Of a stretch of 64,000 nt of DNA, positions 62,672-64,000 are shown in pieces. The stretch is from assembly GCF_005886875.1 (NCBI RefSeq), contig NZ_PNBY01000015.1:1-64000 (forward strand), in the 5' to 3' direction. Numbering within the stretch: position 1 is the stretch's first letter; every line of letters starts with the position of its first letter. Source of the stretch: Pseudoalteromonas aurantia. Its GTDB lineage: Bacteria > Pseudomonadota > Gammaproteobacteria > Enterobacterales > Alteromonadaceae. The translations under genes were made by a program, and so were the position numbers. Under the pieces are notes generated by a model that worked only from the letters and a program-made list of their open reading frames with translations, was not told the DNA's origin and did not search any database.

Positions 62672-63472
62672 TTAAAATTCGCGAGGGGAGACAAATGACC
62701 CAGCTTGAATATCGGCAAAAGTTTGTGATGCTAAATCATCAAGCGGTCCCAGAGACTGCCCACGGCCAGTCAGCTGTTGGGTAACCGGAAATGAATCGAT
62801 ATCTTCAAAACCAGATAGTTGCGCCACTTTAGAAAAAATATACGCGTGTTTATACTTTTTATGTTTATAAAACAGACTTGTTAAAGTGGTATAGACTTCT
62901 ATGTCGGGCATATGGCCTTCTTTATTGAGCTCAAGTACGCGATAGAGTAAATTAATTGTCTTCTCATCATCAAACTTTGCATAGTAAGACGCCAAAAATA
63001 ATTGAATTTCTGGATCTGATGTGACCTTTGGTGAGTCTTGCATTTGTAGCAATTTATTCATCGCGGTCTGGTTATTATTTCTCGACCATTGATAATACAA
63101 TAAACCCGGATGTGTTGTATTGACGGTGTCTTGATATATTCTATTCATCTCTTTTAAACTGGTGAGATGCCCCTCCACGCGAGATGTGGTTTTGTCTTTG
63201 AGTTTAATATGTTCGATCTTTGCTGCTAAAGACACACATTCATTGTATGTTTCAAACAGCTTGAGTAATTCGTAGACGTTATCATCAGTGGGATCTTTGT
63301 ATTCGATGTAACGTGCAATGGCCACGTTTGCACGCTGCTCTTTACAGTGACTGTCCTTATTTAAATCGGTACAAAATCCAGGGGTTTCAGTGCAAACACG
63401 ACTAAGTGTGAGCGATTCATCGCACCCGGTAAGTAACAATGCTGATAAGACAAGGGCCTGTCTTAATACCAT
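62672..63472 (-). CDS. DUF2989 family lipoprotein
   Basis: The 266-residue protein has a lipoprotein signal with lipobox L-L-T-G-C17 and the DUF2989 opening (RVCTETPGFCTDLNKDSHCK with further ERANVAIARYIE-like residues). The rest is helical and TPR-like (IQLFLASYYAKFDDEKTI, TLTSLFYKHKKYKHAYIFSK). Its function is not established. The ATG at 63472 is chosen because it gives a normal 16-residue signal and has a GAGAG-rich site upstream; the frame is open 24 codons further. Confidence 0.85.
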   Translation of the reverse strand: MVLRQALVLSALLLTGCDESLTLSRVCTETPGFCTDLNKDSHCKEQRANVAIARYIEYKDPTDDNVYELLKLFETYNECVSLAAKIEHIKLKDKTTSRVEGHLTSLKEMNRIYQDTVNTTHPGLLYYQWSRNNNQTAMNKLLQMQDSPKVTSDPEIQLFLASYYAKFDDEKTINLLYRVLELNKEGHMPDIEVYTTLTSLFYKHKKYKHAYIFSKVAQLSGFEDIDSFPVTQQLTGRGQSLGPLDDLASQTFADIQAGSFVSPREF

Positions 63473-63616
63473 TTCAATTTCTCTCTTTCTTCTTATACTT
63501 ATCATTTTAACGCAATGATTTGTTCGGTAACAGTGGAGAATCATAGCAGTTTAAATTAGAATACCGATGCCCAGAAGGGCTATCCGTTCAAAAAATTGTT
63601 TATTAGGCAGAAAAAA

Positions 63617-64000
63617 ATGACCTTATCTCACGAGCAAGAATATCAAAATAGCTGGCAAGAACGCCAAGATTACGCAGAGAACATGCAGCCAATTATTGGT
63701 CGCTTATATCGTAATTCAGGCATCGAAATCGCCATCTATGGTCGCCCTCTTGTAAATACCAGTGTTATTGATGTAATTAAAGCACATAAAACAGTGGCAC
63801 GCTTTGAAGAAAGCAAATTACGTCTACGTGAAAGTTTCCCATTCTTAGAAGCAATCAGCAAAATGGATCTCGCACCGGCACGTATTGACCTGGGCAAATT
63901 AGCCTATGCATATATCTACAAAAATGCAGGTGAAGGCCGTTCGATTGAAGAATACCTTAATGCTGAACTTTCTGAATTATTAAATAAAGGCGATGGCCAA
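63617..64000 (+). CDS. Long-form glyceraldehyde-3-phosphate dehydrogenase, N-terminal part
   Basis: The first 128 codons of a gene run off the window end. They match the N-terminal extension of the about 480-residue GapDH found in Pseudomonas and marine gammaproteobacteria (SWQERQDYAENMQPIIGRLY, IYGRPLVNTSVIDVIKAHKT, ARIDLGKLAYAYIYKNAGEG). This form has an extra helical domain before the NAD-binding fold and probably works in the gluconeogenic or NADP direction. The catalytic Cys lies outside the window. The ATG has AGGCAGA upstream. Confidence 0.85.
   Translation, partial: MTLSHEQEYQNSWQERQDYAENMQPIIGRLYRNSGIEIAIYGRPLVNTSVIDVIKAHKTVARFEESKLRLRESFPFLEAISKMDLAPARIDLGKLAYAYIYKNAGEGRSIEEYLNAELSELLNKGDGQ

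Overview
The window looks like chromosomal DNA of a marine gammaproteobacterium of the order Alteromonadales, most likely Pseudoalteromonas. This rests on gene order and protein style: hda next to a DUF2066 gene, pheS-pheT-ihfA, proBA, cysB, PPC-domain exoenzymes, a TonB receptor paired with a tryptophan-halogenase-like flavoprotein, and moderately AT-rich DNA. No insertion sequence, prophage, integron or CRISPR array was seen.

Layout. 1-127: two tandem tRNA-Tyr genes on the minus strand, the first cut by the window edge. 240-7778: housekeeping and small genes, namely a VC2046/SO_2500-type protein, a sulA-like gene with overlapping LexA boxes followed by ychJ, a Sel1 protein, an NCS2 purine permease, a membrane-anchored coiled-coil protein, cysB and a divergent amidohydrolase. 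8102-17956: a secreted-protein region with an M9 collagenase, a three-gene bufferin operon (a lipoprotein with two tandem BufA2-like domains, an MNIO/DUF692 enzyme and a DUF2063 partner), a glyoxalase-like protein, and a minus-strand operon of cytochrome b/ethylbenzene-dehydrogenase-like protein, DUF1566 protein and secreted metallophosphoesterase. 18139-29491: a diguanylate cyclase, DUF2066-hda, pheST-ihfA, a PhzF-like protein and proBA. 29750-34436: an RraB-like protein, two tiny operon-linked proteins, ferritin, a 51-residue four-cysteine protein, a CSS/EAL phosphodiesterase and a GNAT protein.

34556-52519 is a starch/maltodextrin locus. It holds a cytoplasmic GH13 alpha-glucosidase, a TonB receptor, the halogenase-like flavoprotein, an operon of lipoprotein alpha-amylase, MFS sugar transporter and GH15 glucoamylase, then a tannase-family esterase, glucokinase and two LacI-family regulators. 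Three matching 14-bp palindromes (TGMATACGTATGCA) lie upstream of the alpha-glucosidase, the receptor and the amylase operon; a weaker copy lies upstream of glucokinase. The reading is: surface amylase cuts starch, the receptor imports dextrins, glucoamylase and the MFS protein deliver maltose or glucose, the alpha-glucosidase finishes hydrolysis, and glucokinase feeds glycolysis.

52520-64000: a GGDEF-EAL protein flanked by two decayed small genes (a YdcH/DUF465 pseudogene and an unidentified frameshifted one), a LysR regulator divergent from an RND pump, an MDR oxidoreductase, an orphan MlaC-like protein, a DUF2989 lipoprotein and the start of a long-form glyceraldehyde-3-phosphate dehydrogenase cut by the window end.

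The strongest candidates for something little described are the tandem-domain bufferin operon, the cytochrome/EB_dh-DUF1566-phosphoesterase operon, and the halogenase-like gene inside the starch locus.
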